64,000 nt of DNA from JAVBMJ01 sp031551275 (GCA_031551275.1 JAVBNX010000001.1:62001-126000); one strand, 5' to 3'. Shown: positions 25,873 through 36,032, numbered from the stretch's first letter. The notes: generated by a model not told the origin, from the sequence alone. Numbers and translations: made by a program.

Positions 25873-27714
25873 CTACCACTGGGGGTTCTGCCATCTCGTG
25901 CCGGTAAAGGACTCCATCTTGCTCGCTTCGGCGCGGGGCAAGGGGAAGAGCAGGAACTTGTCGGCGCTGCACTGGCGCTGCGTGAAGCTGAAACGGCCGG
26001 AGGCGTAGTTGAAGGTCTGGGGATCGGCCGTGAGGTCGACCGGAGCGACGTTCATACCGGTCAACTGCTTGTCGGTCTTGCCCAGGATCTCCCAACGGCG
26101 CACGTCGTAGAAGCGGTGCTGCTCGAAGCTCAGCTCGATGCGGCGCTCGTTGCGGTACTTCTTGCGGAAATCCGCGATGGACATTCCCGCGGGGAAGGCG
26201 GGCATGTTGGCGCGGGTGCGCACGGCGTTGACCGCCACCATGGCCGAGCGGACCGACCCGGTCACGTCACTTACCTGTACCGACGGGCCGTAGCCTTCGT
26301 TGGCGCACTCGGCGAAGTTAAGGTAGAGCTCGGCCAGGCGGAAGAGCTTCATGTAGCCGTCCGCGCTGTTGCCCGCGTTGGACTGGTTGTAGTGGAACTT
26401 GCGCAGGTAGTAGCCCGTGCGGGTGTAGCGCTCGTTGGTGGCCGAGACGGCAGCGTTGCCGCCCTGGTAGATCTGCGCCTTGGAGGCCGGATCGGTGTAG
26501 TTCCACAGCGAACCGTTGTAGAATACGGTGGCGTCCAGCCTCGGGTCGCGGCCCGCGTAGGGGTTAGCCGGGTCGTAGGTAGCGGCGGCGGCAGGGTTGG
26601 GCTGCGGGTTGACCCCGGTGTAGAGGACGCAACCGTCCTCGTCCATCAGGAACGGAGAGGTCCCGTCGGCCATTTCAAAGGCGTCCACGAACTCCTGGGT
26701 GGGGCACACGCCGGAGCGGATGGCGAAGCTGTTGAACGGCAGGTTGGAGTCGCGCCACAGCGTGAGCTGGTTGCGGCACTGGTAGATCGTCTCCTTGTCC
26801 TTGATGCGGTCGTAGGAGTAAATGTTGCCGAAATGGTAGCTTTGGTAGGCGCTCTGCGAACTGACCAGCGCGCCGCCCGAGGGGGCCTCGGAGTAGAGTT
26901 TGTAATCGTTGGCCAGGCAGGTGTTCAGGGCGTTGCCGGTAATCACGGCGGCCCATTTCCACGTATCTTTGACCTCGGTGTCGCTGCCCTTGTTCCAAAG
27001 GGGGCTGGCGGCGAGCAAGGCCGCCTGCGACTGGATGGCGTAGGCCATCGCGCAGGTTACCGTACCCAACACGTTGTTGCTCACGCCGGGCATCCACTCC
27101 AGGCCGTACTCGTCGACCGCCTTGTTGCAATCGACGATGATGGCCTCGGCACAATCCCTGACCGAGGAGCGGGTCCAGGTGGAGTAGTCGGTCACGTCGT
27201 CCATCGGCTCGGTAACGATCGGGGCGGGGCCGTAGCGCCGGATGACCTGCAAGAGGTAGAACGAACGCAGCACCAGGGCCTGCGCCTTGCCCAACAGGAT
27301 ATCCCCCTCGGCGAGCGGATTGATCTTTACGACGTTGTCCGCGTTGGCCAGGTAGGTGTTGCAATAACGGATCCCTTCGTAATAGGGACTCCACCAATCC
27401 CCCAGGGGGAAGCTGGTAACTGTGGCGTTGCCCGTGTACCAGTTTTGGACAAGACCCGTTTGCGAAGCCCTGGAATCCCACGCTTCGTCGCTGTAAGAGG
27501 CCAGCAGCGTGCCGCCGTAGGAGAGCGAGTAGTCGCCCACGTGGCCGCCGTAGGGCATGTAGGAGTAACACATGTTCAGGTAGCCCGCCGTGAGGTCGGC
27601 GCTGGAGAAGATCTGCTCCATGGTCAACCTGCCGTCGTTGGGCAATTCAAGGGCGTCGTTGCAGGAGAACGCCGCAAAGGCCGCCAGTATGATAAGAGTC
27701 AATTTTTTCATCAC
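25873..27714 (-). CDS. SusD/RagB-like outer-membrane glycan-binding lipoprotein (pair 2)
   Basis: This 613-residue SusD homologue has a lipoprotein signal (Cys18 in AAFSCND). Helical TPR-like repeats with long insertions follow, and the family C-terminal part is present: RLAELYLNFAECANE, VNAVRTRANMP, FRKKYRNERRIELSFEQHRFYDVRRW, then LLFPLPRAEA. SusD caps the SusC channel and binds the oligosaccharide to be imported. It lies 9 bases downstream of its SusC partner (27724-30693). Its N-terminus has the conserved LELPNDGRLTMEQIFSSA start. The 93-base gap to the next gene is A+T-rich and shows no clear promoter. Confidence 0.93.
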   Translation of the reverse strand: MMKKLTLIILAAFAAFSCNDALELPNDGRLTMEQIFSSADLTAGYLNMCYSYMPYGGHVGDYSLSYGGTLLASYSDEAWDSRASQTGLVQNWYTGNATVTSFPLGDWWSPYYEGIRYCNTYLANADNVVKINPLAEGDILLGKAQALVLRSFYLLQVIRRYGPAPIVTEPMDDVTDYSTWTRSSVRDCAEAIIVDCNKAVDEYGLEWMPGVSNNVLGTVTCAMAYAIQSQAALLAASPLWNKGSDTEVKDTWKWAAVITGNALNTCLANDYKLYSEAPSGGALVSSQSAYQSYHFGNIYSYDRIKDKETIYQCRNQLTLWRDSNLPFNSFAIRSGVCPTQEFVDAFEMADGTSPFLMDEDGCVLYTGVNPQPNPAAAATYDPANPYAGRDPRLDATVFYNGSLWNYTDPASKAQIYQGGNAAVSATNERYTRTGYYLRKFHYNQSNAGNSADGYMKLFRLAELYLNFAECANEGYGPSVQVSDVTGSVRSAMVAVNAVRTRANMPAFPAGMSIADFRKKYRNERRIELSFEQHRFYDVRRWEILGKTDKQLTGMNVAPVDLTADPQTFNYASGRFSFTQRQCSADKFLLFPLPRAEASKMESFTGTRWQNPQW

Positions 27715-27723
27715 ACTAAGTCT

Positions 27724-30693
27724 TTAGAAGGAGAGTTTAACGCCCAGGTTGAAGGTCCTGTAATTCTGGTAGATGTCCAAGCTCGACACCTCGGGGTCGA
27801 TCTCACCCGTTTCGAGCCAGTCCCACGTAAAGAGGTTCTGGGCGCTGAAATAGACGCGCAACTGATCGGAGCCGATCTTCTTGACGATCGACTCGGGGAA
27901 GTTGTAGGCCAACTCGACGTTCTTCACGCGCACATAGGCGGTGTTCATGATAAAGAAGTCGTTGTTCTGGCGGCTGGTCGTGGTCCCCTGCGAGAGTGCG
28001 GGATAGGAGATCTTCGCGCCGGACGCCGCCCTTTCGGGGGTCCAGGCGTCGCGGTGGATCGAGGCGAAGATACCGCCGTAGAGCGATTCGTTGACGCCGA
28101 AAGCGGACTGGTAGGGACGCGAGGAGTAGCCCGTGCCCTGGATCATGCACGACAGCGAGATGGATTTCCATTGCGCGCCCAGCGTGATGCCGTAGCTGAC
28201 CTTCGGGATCCAGGAGTAGCCGATCGGGGCCATGTCCTTCTCGTCGATGATGTCTTTTCCGTCGGAGGTCTTGTCGCCGTTGATGTTCTTGTAGCGGAAG
28301 TCGCCGATGCGCGGGGTTCCGAAAGCGTAGTAGACCTGGTCGATCTCGGCCTGCGAGGTAAAGTACCCCCCGCCCTGGCTGCGGTCGATCTGGTAGCCGA
28401 AATTCTGGCCTACGGGATAACCCTGGAGGCGGTACTGGTAGGCGTAACCCTCGCCCATGGGCACTTCGTCGGCCGAGATTACCTCGTTCTCTGACCACAG
28501 CAGGTTGGCTGCGGCCATGATGCTCCAATCGGCGTTCAACCGTTTGTGGTAACCCAAAGCCACCTCGATACCGTGGCTCTTCATCTCGCCGTCGTTCCTG
28601 GCGGGGGCGAGGGAGGTTACGCCGGTAAATGCGGGGATCACGCCCCCTGCGTTGACCAGCATGTTGTCGGTGTGGGTGCGGAAGTAGTCGACGGTCAGGT
28701 TGAGGTCCCGGAACAGTTGCATGTCCACACCTGCGTTGATCTTGAGCACCTTCTCGGGCGCGAGGTCGGGATTCCCCTTCCTGTACTCATACAGGGAGTA
28801 GGAGTTCGAGACGATGTAGGGGGAGCCGCCCTGGACGATGTTGTCGGCGTACATGAAGCGGCCGCCGCCCAACTGGTCGTTGGCCACCTGTCCGGCCGAC
28901 GCCCTGACTTTCAGGTAGTCGATCCAGGATACGCCCCTGAGAAACTCCTCGTTGCTGGCCACCCAGGCCAGGGCGAGGGAGGGCGTGAACACGAAGCGGT
29001 TCTCCTTGGCGAACTGGTCCGAGCCCGAGTAACCCACGTCGGCCTTGGCGAAGTAGCGGTCATTGTAGCCCCAGCTCACGGAAGCGCCCGAGCTGACCCG
29101 GTTGTAGCGCAACGCATAGACGTTGTCGTAGCGGTTGGGGTCGTAGTTCTGGTAATAGCCGTACAGCATACCGCTTACTTGATGGCCGTTGAAGGTCCTG
29201 TTGTAGTCGACCTTGACCGTCGCGCTCAGGCGGTTGGCAAAGCCCGAGGATTTGAATCCGCCGAACTTGTTGGAAGCGTTGTGTCCCGAAGGGGAGACGA
29301 AGGTATTGTTGCGCGTTCCCTGCGCGGTCTGCGTGTTGTCGTCGAGCCACAGCTCATAGCCTTTGTTGTAGAGCTGGGTCCCGTAGGAGTTGGTCTCAAA
29401 GCCGAACACCCCGCCCAGCGAGAGGCCCTGGGTCAAAAATCCCATGTCCAGGTTGATCCCCGTCTGGGCCATGATGTTGGTCCGGGTCGTTTTCGAGTAT
29501 CCCGAGCGGTTGATCAAACCGTAGGCCGGGTTGGGGACCAGGTCGGGGCTCGAGGTAATGACCTGCCCGCCCAGAAAGCGACTCGGGTCGAGGGGATCGG
29601 GGGTAATTGTGGTGTAGGGACCGGGCAGGGTCGAGGGGAGGTAGAACAAGCTGCCGTACACCGCGTCCAGGTTGGAAAGGACCGTGGTCCCCGATGTGTT
29701 GTCCCAATATCCCCCGGCTCCGTTCTCCTTGCCCACGTTGGCGCCCATGCGGATAAAGCCGCTGAGCTCCTTAGTGATCGAGAAATCGATGTTCGAGCGC
29801 AGGTTGACCCTTGTGCTGCTTCCGATCTTCGGGTCGTAGGTCTGCTCGTCGAGCTGATAGGTGGCCTGGTCGTTCTTGTACTGGCTTCCGATGTGCTGGA
29901 AGTTGACGGCCGTGAACATACGGACCCTCTGGTTGCCCGAGGATGCGGTAATCCCCACCCTTTCCATGGGCGCCCAGGGCTTGAACATCATGTCGTAATA
30001 GTTGTTGTTCGGGTAGCGCCTGAGGTCAGAACCGTCGGCATACTTATCGATGGCCGACTGCGAGAAGGGCTGCGTTCCGACCGCCCCGTCGTTCGCCCAC
30101 GCCTGGTTGGCCATCCGGGCGTACTCGGAGGAGGAGATAAAGGTCGGCGTGCGCGTGAGTTGCATAAAGGACTGGTCGTAAGTGACCCTGACCTTCATCT
30201 GGCCGTCGTCGCGGCCGCGCTTGGTAGTAATCACGATCGCGCCCGACGCGCTTTCCAGGCCGTAGATGGCCGTCAGCGAGGCGTCCTTGAGGACAGATAC
30301 CGACTCGACCTCATGCGGAGTGATGAAGTTCACGCTCTCCTCCGAGCAGATCACGCCGTCCAGGATAATCAGGGGCACAACCCCGTTTACGGTCGAGACG
30401 CTGCGCACGATGCTCGTGAGCCAGTCGGTCCCCGGCGCACCGCCGGCTTCCATAGTGATCAAACCGGCCAAACGCCCCGTAAAGGTCTGGTTGAGGTTGG
30501 GCACGGGGGATTTCTCCAACTCCTCGCCGCTGACCGTGGAGATGGCGCCCGCCATCTCCAGCCCGCTCTGGGAGGTGTACCCGATATTTACCCGTTGTTC
30601 CGGCTTCGGGGTCTGGCCCCACGCCTGAGGCGCACCGGACAAGCCGAGCAGCACGAGGGGGACACAAATAAATGGCTTTATATTCAGCTTCAT
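27724..30693 (-). CDS. SusC-like TonB-dependent transporter lacking the N-terminal regulatory domain (pair 2)
   Basis: This 989-residue outer-membrane receptor imports oligosaccharides using TonB. After the signal peptide (ending APQAWGQ) the plug domain begins almost at once (GYTSQSGLEMAGAISTVSGEELEK). The CarboxypepD_reg beta-sandwich found in most SusC proteins, and in the partner at 32695-35949, is absent. Plug signatures include VIPLIILDG-like VVPLIILDGVICSEE and SVLKDASLTAIYGLESASGAIVITTK (cut here for length). The barrel ends in the aromatic C-terminus NLGVKLSF. It has its own SusD downstream, so PUL1 has two complete import systems, possibly for products of different size. Confidence 0.93.
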   Translation of the reverse strand: MKLNIKPFICVPLVLLGLSGAPQAWGQTPKPEQRVNIGYTSQSGLEMAGAISTVSGEELEKSPVPNLNQTFTGRLAGLITMEAGGAPGTDWLTSIVRSVSTVNGVVPLIILDGVICSEESVNFITPHEVESVSVLKDASLTAIYGLESASGAIVITTKRGRDDGQMKVRVTYDQSFMQLTRTPTFISSSEYARMANQAWANDGAVGTQPFSQSAIDKYADGSDLRRYPNNNYYDMMFKPWAPMERVGITASSGNQRVRMFTAVNFQHIGSQYKNDQATYQLDEQTYDPKIGSSTRVNLRSNIDFSITKELSGFIRMGANVGKENGAGGYWDNTSGTTVLSNLDAVYGSLFYLPSTLPGPYTTITPDPLDPSRFLGGQVITSSPDLVPNPAYGLINRSGYSKTTRTNIMAQTGINLDMGFLTQGLSLGGVFGFETNSYGTQLYNKGYELWLDDNTQTAQGTRNNTFVSPSGHNASNKFGGFKSSGFANRLSATVKVDYNRTFNGHQVSGMLYGYYQNYDPNRYDNVYALRYNRVSSGASVSWGYNDRYFAKADVGYSGSDQFAKENRFVFTPSLALAWVASNEEFLRGVSWIDYLKVRASAGQVANDQLGGGRFMYADNIVQGGSPYIVSNSYSLYEYRKGNPDLAPEKVLKINAGVDMQLFRDLNLTVDYFRTHTDNMLVNAGGVIPAFTGVTSLAPARNDGEMKSHGIEVALGYHKRLNADWSIMAAANLLWSENEVISADEVPMGEGYAYQYRLQGYPVGQNFGYQIDRSQGGGYFTSQAEIDQVYYAFGTPRIGDFRYKNINGDKTSDGKDIIDEKDMAPIGYSWIPKVSYGITLGAQWKSISLSCMIQGTGYSSRPYQSAFGVNESLYGGIFASIHRDAWTPERAASGAKISYPALSQGTTTSRQNNDFFIMNTAYVRVKNVELAYNFPESIVKKIGSDQLRVYFSAQNLFTWDWLETGEIDPEVSSLDIYQNYRTFNLGVKLSF

Positions 30694-30723
30694 AGTAATC
30701 GTTTTTTGATCTGCACACTCGGT

Positions 30724-32694
30724 TTACCAGCCGGGGTTTTGCCATGATTCGCCTGTGAAGGCCTCCAAACGGTTGGCTTCCGCCTGGGGAATGGGCTGCA
30801 ACAGGTACTTGTTGATGTAGCACTCGCGGGGAGCCACCCGGACGTGGGTACGGGTAAAGACCGGTGCGTTGTGGGCATCGTTGTCCGAGATGGACATCGC
30901 GCCGATCCATTTGTCGGTGGCTTTCAGGTCCACGTCGGTCCCGGGGGCGAGCCAGCGGCGCACGTCGTAATAACGCGCCTCCTCGAAGCCCAGCTCCACG
31001 CGGCGCTCCTGGCGCAGCAACCTGCGGGCCTCGTCCTGGCTGGCAGGCGATATCGCGGGCATGGCCGAACGTTTGCGGATCTCGTTGATCAGGGGCACCG
31101 CATCGGTGTAGTTGCCCGATTCGATGGCCAGTTCGGCTACGTTGAGGATGATCTCGCCCAAACGGAACAACTTCCAGCCCGGGGCGAAATAGGGCAATTC
31201 ATGGCCGCCTTCGGTCGGGTGGAGGTACTTCTGGTTGTAATAGCCCGTCCTTGTGAAGGTGCGGTCGCCCGCGCCTCTCGATCCGTCGCGTATCCCCGAC
31301 ACGGCGTCCTCTTTGTTGGTCCATACTTTTTTCCACTCACTGGCCATGGTGCTCACGTCGGTCATGTAACGCTTCGCGCCGTGGTAGTAGATGGTGGCGT
31401 AGAACCTCGGGTCGCGGTTCTTGTAGGGATCGTTGGGGTTGTAAAGCCCTCCGTTGGAGGTCAGCGCCGCGGAGTTGTAATTGGGCTCCAGGTTGGTGTA
31501 ATCATCGGCTGCCGTTCCGTCCAGGTAGGGCTGCGAAAGGTTGAGGATATTGAAAGACCTTGTCCCGTCGGTTACCTCGAACGCGTCCACGTATTGCTGG
31601 CTGGGGCACAGGCCGCACTTGTATCCCCCGAACCACGTCCCGACCAGCCAGTGGCGGTTGCCGTTGACCTGGTGCTGCCAGATGGTCTCCTTGTCTTTGG
31701 GGTCGGCGGTGTAGTCGGCCCAGTTGCAGAAGTAGTACTTGATCGATCCGGCCGCATTGATCAGCGCCGCCGCGTTGGTCCCGGTAATCGCCTCGCCGAA
31801 GGGGTCGGTCCATACGGGAAGCGGGGAGAAGGTATTGTCCTTGTTGAACAGTTCGTACCCGTTGTTCCTCAAAGCGGTCAGCGAAGCCTTGGCGATGTTG
31901 TAGGCGTCGGTCTTGGAGTAAGTCCCGTCGTCGTTGCGCGGGCTGACCGCGTAGAGCAGCGCCCTGACCTTGATGGCCTCGGCCACGGCGTTGGTCACGC
32001 GCATACCGATGTCGTCCTTGTTGCCCGACACGTGCCTCCAAGGCAGGATGTTCATGTCCAGAGCGGCCTGGCAATCCGAAACGATGAACTGAATTACCTC
32101 GCCGTATTTAGCCTTTGTCAGCGTCGAGAAATCGAAGTCGCTTTCGTAAGGGGTCGCGCTGATCGGCAGGCACGCCCCGTACCACTTCAGCAGTTCGAGG
32201 TAGAAGCTGGCCCTGAGCACATGGGCTTCCGCCGTCCAGCGGGCACGGTCGGTCTCGCTGTTTACCGAGGCCGTGGCGATGTTGCTTAAGAATACGTTGC
32301 AATAGCGGATGCCTTCCCAGTAGTATTTCCAATAGGTACCCACCCTCATTTTGGGGCTGGGCATATCCTCGTAGATGGAGTTGCCGCTGGCCGACACGTT
32401 GCCGTCGTAGTACTGGACCGTACGCAGGCCCACGCAGTCGTCCGCCTCCCACGCCTCGTCGGACAAAGCGATCGGGTAGTTGGTCGAGAAATAGTACCAA
32501 AGGTTTTTGGCCGACACGAAACTGTAACAGGAGCTCAGATAGGCTGCCGTCATGTCGTTGTTCTTGAAGACCGCGTCGAGGGTCATTTTCCCGTCGGGGG
32601 CCTGGTCCAACACGTCGGTACAACCGTTGAGGGCCGTTAACGCAAGGACCGATGCAAGGGATATAATTAAGATTCGTTTCATTGCTGTCCTCAT
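30724..32694 (-). CDS. SusD/RagB-like outer-membrane glycan-binding lipoprotein (pair 1)
   Basis: A 656-residue SusD family protein with a lipoprotein signal (Cys in LTALNGCTDVL) and the family opening VLDQAPDGKMTLDAVFKNND. The C-terminal hallmarks are KLFRLGEIILNVAELAIE, INEIRKRSAMP, LRQERRVELGFEEARYYDVRRW and LLQPIPQAEANRLEAF. The ATG directly abuts the stop of the upstream SusC gene; an in-frame ATG 12 bases further on would leave out MRTA and begins a more standard signal peptide. It forms the surface lid of the first SusCD complex. It and the other PUL1 SusD end with the same type of ESFTGxxWQNPxW tail. Confidence 0.93.
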   Translation of the reverse strand: MRTAMKRILIISLASVLALTALNGCTDVLDQAPDGKMTLDAVFKNNDMTAAYLSSCYSFVSAKNLWYYFSTNYPIALSDEAWEADDCVGLRTVQYYDGNVSASGNSIYEDMPSPKMRVGTYWKYYWEGIRYCNVFLSNIATASVNSETDRARWTAEAHVLRASFYLELLKWYGACLPISATPYESDFDFSTLTKAKYGEVIQFIVSDCQAALDMNILPWRHVSGNKDDIGMRVTNAVAEAIKVRALLYAVSPRNDDGTYSKTDAYNIAKASLTALRNNGYELFNKDNTFSPLPVWTDPFGEAITGTNAAALINAAGSIKYYFCNWADYTADPKDKETIWQHQVNGNRHWLVGTWFGGYKCGLCPSQQYVDAFEVTDGTRSFNILNLSQPYLDGTAADDYTNLEPNYNSAALTSNGGLYNPNDPYKNRDPRFYATIYYHGAKRYMTDVSTMASEWKKVWTNKEDAVSGIRDGSRGAGDRTFTRTGYYNQKYLHPTEGGHELPYFAPGWKLFRLGEIILNVAELAIESGNYTDAVPLINEIRKRSAMPAISPASQDEARRLLRQERRVELGFEEARYYDVRRWLAPGTDVDLKATDKWIGAMSISDNDAHNAPVFTRTHVRVAPRECYINKYLLQPIPQAEANRLEAFTGESWQNPGW

Positions 32695-35600
32695 TTAGAA
32701 GTTTAAGTTGACGCCCAGGGTGTACATTTTGGTCATCGGGTAGACCACGCCGTTCAGATTCGATCCCATGGTGGAGAAGGTCTCCGGGTCGATCGTACGG
32801 GTGGGCAGCTTGTCCCAGGTCAGCAGGTTTTGTCCGCCGATGTAGACCCTGAGGTTAGAGATGCCGGCCCTTTTGGTCCATTCGGGATTGAAGGTGTAGC
32901 CGATCTCCACGTTCTTCAGGCGGAAGAAAGACCTGTTCATGACCCAGAAATCGTTGACCGCATTGCTCACGCCGCCCGATGTGCGCAGCGCGGGATAGGT
33001 AATCTTCTCGCCGTTGGCGTAGCGCTCGGGCGTCCAGGCGGTCTTGTGGTAGTCGAAGTACATGCCGCCGTAGAGGTACTCGGCCACGCCTTCGTTGAGG
33101 TAGAACTGGCTGGTGTTGCCCAGGCCCTGGAAGAAGACGGTGGCATCGATCGACCTCCAGGTCGCCGAAAGCGAGATCCCGTAGGTAATTTCGGGGATCC
33201 GGGTGTAACCCAGGGGCACCTGGTCCTTTTCGTCGATCACTCCGTCGCCGTTCTGGTCCACGTATTTGAAATCACCCACCTGGTACTGCCCGAAGGCGTA
33301 GTCGAGCAGTTTATAGGTCGTGCCGCCCTGTTCGTACTCTTTCTGGCCGTTGGGGACCTGCATATCGCCGATCAAATCGTTGATATAGCCGTTGCCGTTG
33401 CTGTAATCGATCTTGTAGCCCCAGTTGGTCCCCAGCGGGAAACCGGTGGAGCGGTAGCGGTAGACGTAATCTTCGGGCAGCATGGCCTCGTCGAATGCGG
33501 TCACTTTGTTGCGGGCGAAGGAGAAGTTGCCCTTCGCGCTGATAAACCAGTCCTTGTTCAACTGCTTGTTGAAGTTCAGGTCGATCTCGAAGCCGGAGTT
33601 CTTCATCTCGCCGATGTTGGCCCTCGGGTAGACGCTCAACGGGATACCCTGCAATTCGGGAACCATGTTGCGGCTGACCAGGATATTGGAACGGTCCTCC
33701 CAGAAGTAGTCGAAGCTCAGGTTGATGCTTTTAAAGAGCTGCAAATCGACGCCGGCGTTCGTTTTAACGGCGGTTTCCCAGGTCAGGTAGGGATTGGCGT
33801 ACATCTTCTCACTGATGTAGTAACCGCCGGCCAGGCTGCTGGGGTAGAAACTGCCGTATTCCGAATAGAAGGCGCTGTTATTCATGTACTGGTACTGCAC
33901 GTCGTCTATATACATAAAGCGGTCGGCGCCCAACTGGTCGTTGCCGACCTTACCCCAGGATCCCCGGAATTTAAGGAAGGAGACCATCGGCAAAAGGGGC
34001 TCGAAGAATTTCTCGCCGCTCGCCACCCAGCCCGCGGAGAAGGCGGGGAAGGAGCCGAAGCGCCTGTCGGGGTGGAACTGTTCCGAACCGTTGCGCCCGA
34101 AGTTGAACTCGAACAGGTATTTGTCGGCGTAGGAGTAGGTCGCACGGGCCGAGTAGCTGAGCATATTATAAGGCAGGCCCGCGTCGGCATTTACCCAGTT
34201 GTCCCGTTGCATCAGCAACAAACCGCCGACCCGGTGTTTGCCGATGGCGCGGGTGTAGTTGAGCGAAGCCTGGGCGTTGACCCTGTAATAGTGGTAGGAG
34301 CTCTTCGAGATGCCCCGGTTGGTCTCCGCCTGGTTGGTCGAGAAGAGGGGATAGGTCCCCGCGTTGTTGATCGTGGCGATGTACTGGCGGGAGTTGACGA
34401 CCATATCGGTCCAGGAACCCGAGTAGGCGTCGATCGAGGCCATCCCCTTGAGCGAAAGCCCTTTGGTTATGGCGGACATATCCCACTCCATCCCGTAGGT
34501 GGCGGTCATGTTGACCCGGTTGTCATTGCGCTCGCCCGAGCGGTTGATCAACTCGTAGGCCGAACGCAGGTGGTTGTCGGGTTTGACCACCTCGCCTGCG
34601 AGCTTCGAATTGGGCGTAACGATCGTGGTCGGTCCCATCTGCTGGGGTTGACTGTAAAGCAAAACGCGGAAAATTTCGCCCACCATGTTGTTCGCCTTAT
34701 CGGAGAAGCTGCCGCCGAACTTGGTCGTACTGGGCATCCCCACCTGCTCGATATAAGCAGAGGTGTTGAGGAACGCCTTGAGGTTCTTCGTCAGCTTGTA
34801 GTCGACGTTGGCGCGAAAGGAGTAGCGGTCCAGCCTCATCTGGGGGTTGTAGTCCAGATTGTTGTCGATCTTGAACTGGCCGTCCTGGTGCAGGTAGCCC
34901 GCGTTGACGAAGTATTGCAGCTTATCGGTACCGCCCGATACATCCACGGTTACCTTGACCTGCGGTGCGAAAGTCTTCAGCAACTCGTCGTACCAGTCGT
35001 GGTCGGGATACATATATTGCTGCATCGCGTTCTTGTTGGGGTTGGTATAGAGGTCCTGCTGCTTTTTGAGCTCCGCGGGCGTCAGGCCGGCCAGACCGGA
35101 GTTTTGGGCCGCCTGGTTGTGGTAGTCGAGCCATTCGGAGGAGTGGAGGCGCTCCGGCGTGCGGGTAAACTGCTGCATCGAAGCGTCCATGTGCACAGAC
35201 AGCCTGGCTTTGCCCTCCTGTCCCCGGCGGGTGGTAATGATGATCGCGCCGTTGGCACCCCGCGTTCCGAAGACCGCCGTGGCCGACGCGTCCTTCAAAA
35301 CCGAGATCGACTCGACCTCGTTGGCGCCGATCATGCTCAAATCCTGGATGGGTATCCCGTCGAGCATGATCAGGGGATTGGTCCCGTTGGTCGTGCCCGC
35401 ACCGCGCAGGTAGATCGCCGCGGCGTCGCCGCCCGGCCGGCCGGAAGTCTGTACGGTCGACAAACCGGCGATACGCCCCGCCAGGGCGTTCTGCATGTTG
35501 GACGAGGTGCTCAGTTTGAGGTCCTCCCCGCTCACTGCGGCGACCGATCCCACCACGCTCTCTTTACGCTGGGCGCCGTATGCGACCACCACCACGTCTT

Positions 35601-35949
35601 TCATCGAGATAGCCGTGGTTTCCATGATAATGGTGTAGTTGTTCCACTTCTGGAGATCGACCGTCGTGGTTTCGTAGCCGATGAAACTTACGATCAACCG
35701 GCCGGTTGCGGGCACGTTGGGCAGGGTAAATTCCCCCTTGGTTCCCGTAGCCACACCGTTGGTAGTTCCTTCCACGACGACGGAGGCGCCAATGACCACC
35801 TCTCCCGAGGCGTCCTTAACCGTTCCGTTGATCGTCCTCTGCTGGGAGCGGACCTCCGAAGGGAGGAGGCACATCAATGCACCGGAGAGCAGGCATAGCC
35901 GCCGGAACATTGCTTTTCCCCGATTTAAGCTTGGAAAAGTTTTCTTCAT
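32695..35949 (-). CDS. SusC-like TonB-dependent transporter (pair 1), first gene of PUL1
   Basis: The 1084-residue receptor has a signal peptide and then a CarboxypepD_reg beta-sandwich (RTINGTVKDASGEVVIGASV... about 38-110). The TonB box/plug region follows (VVVVAYGAQRKESVVGSVAAV; LKDASATAVFGTRGANGAII), then the barrel, ending GVNLNF. It takes up the locus oligosaccharide across the outer membrane. As the first gene on the minus strand, next to the 319-base divergent control region, it sets the start of the PUL1 transcript. Its -7-like element is at 36033-36040. Neither an STN domain nor an adjacent sigma/anti-sigma pair is present, so control is likely by AraC-type or distant regulators. 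Confidence 0.94.
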   Translation of the reverse strand: MKKTFPSLNRGKAMFRRLCLLSGALMCLLPSEVRSQQRTINGTVKDASGEVVIGASVVVEGTTNGVATGTKGEFTLPNVPATGRLIVSFIGYETTTVDLQKWNNYTIIMETTAISMKDVVVVAYGAQRKESVVGSVAAVSGEDLKLSTSSNMQNALAGRIAGLSTVQTSGRPGGDAAAIYLRGAGTTNGTNPLIMLDGIPIQDLSMIGANEVESISVLKDASATAVFGTRGANGAIIITTRRGQEGKARLSVHMDASMQQFTRTPERLHSSEWLDYHNQAAQNSGLAGLTPAELKKQQDLYTNPNKNAMQQYMYPDHDWYDELLKTFAPQVKVTVDVSGGTDKLQYFVNAGYLHQDGQFKIDNNLDYNPQMRLDRYSFRANVDYKLTKNLKAFLNTSAYIEQVGMPSTTKFGGSFSDKANNMVGEIFRVLLYSQPQQMGPTTIVTPNSKLAGEVVKPDNHLRSAYELINRSGERNDNRVNMTATYGMEWDMSAITKGLSLKGMASIDAYSGSWTDMVVNSRQYIATINNAGTYPLFSTNQAETNRGISKSSYHYYRVNAQASLNYTRAIGKHRVGGLLLMQRDNWVNADAGLPYNMLSYSARATYSYADKYLFEFNFGRNGSEQFHPDRRFGSFPAFSAGWVASGEKFFEPLLPMVSFLKFRGSWGKVGNDQLGADRFMYIDDVQYQYMNNSAFYSEYGSFYPSSLAGGYYISEKMYANPYLTWETAVKTNAGVDLQLFKSINLSFDYFWEDRSNILVSRNMVPELQGIPLSVYPRANIGEMKNSGFEIDLNFNKQLNKDWFISAKGNFSFARNKVTAFDEAMLPEDYVYRYRSTGFPLGTNWGYKIDYSNGNGYINDLIGDMQVPNGQKEYEQGGTTYKLLDYAFGQYQVGDFKYVDQNGDGVIDEKDQVPLGYTRIPEITYGISLSATWRSIDATVFFQGLGNTSQFYLNEGVAEYLYGGMYFDYHKTAWTPERYANGEKITYPALRTSGGVSNAVNDFWVMNRSFFRLKNVEIGYTFNPEWTKRAGISNLRVYIGGQNLLTWDKLPTRTIDPETFSTMGSNLNGVVYPMTKMYTLGVNLNF

Positions 35950-36032
35950 GCTTTTTGATTACTGTTAGTTATTATCGATACTCCTTAGTATATTGAGAAA
36001 CGGAAGATTCGACACTGGATTTTTCGCTAAGA

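Noticed and set aside
32830..35898. Very long open frame on the plus strand opposite the first SusC gene (and similar ones at 13426-16110, 25816-28494, 1801-3750)
   Set aside because: These are antisense shadows caused by high G+C third positions. They have no signal peptide or known motif and are rich in Val/Gly/His/Arg, while the opposite strand encodes clear families.
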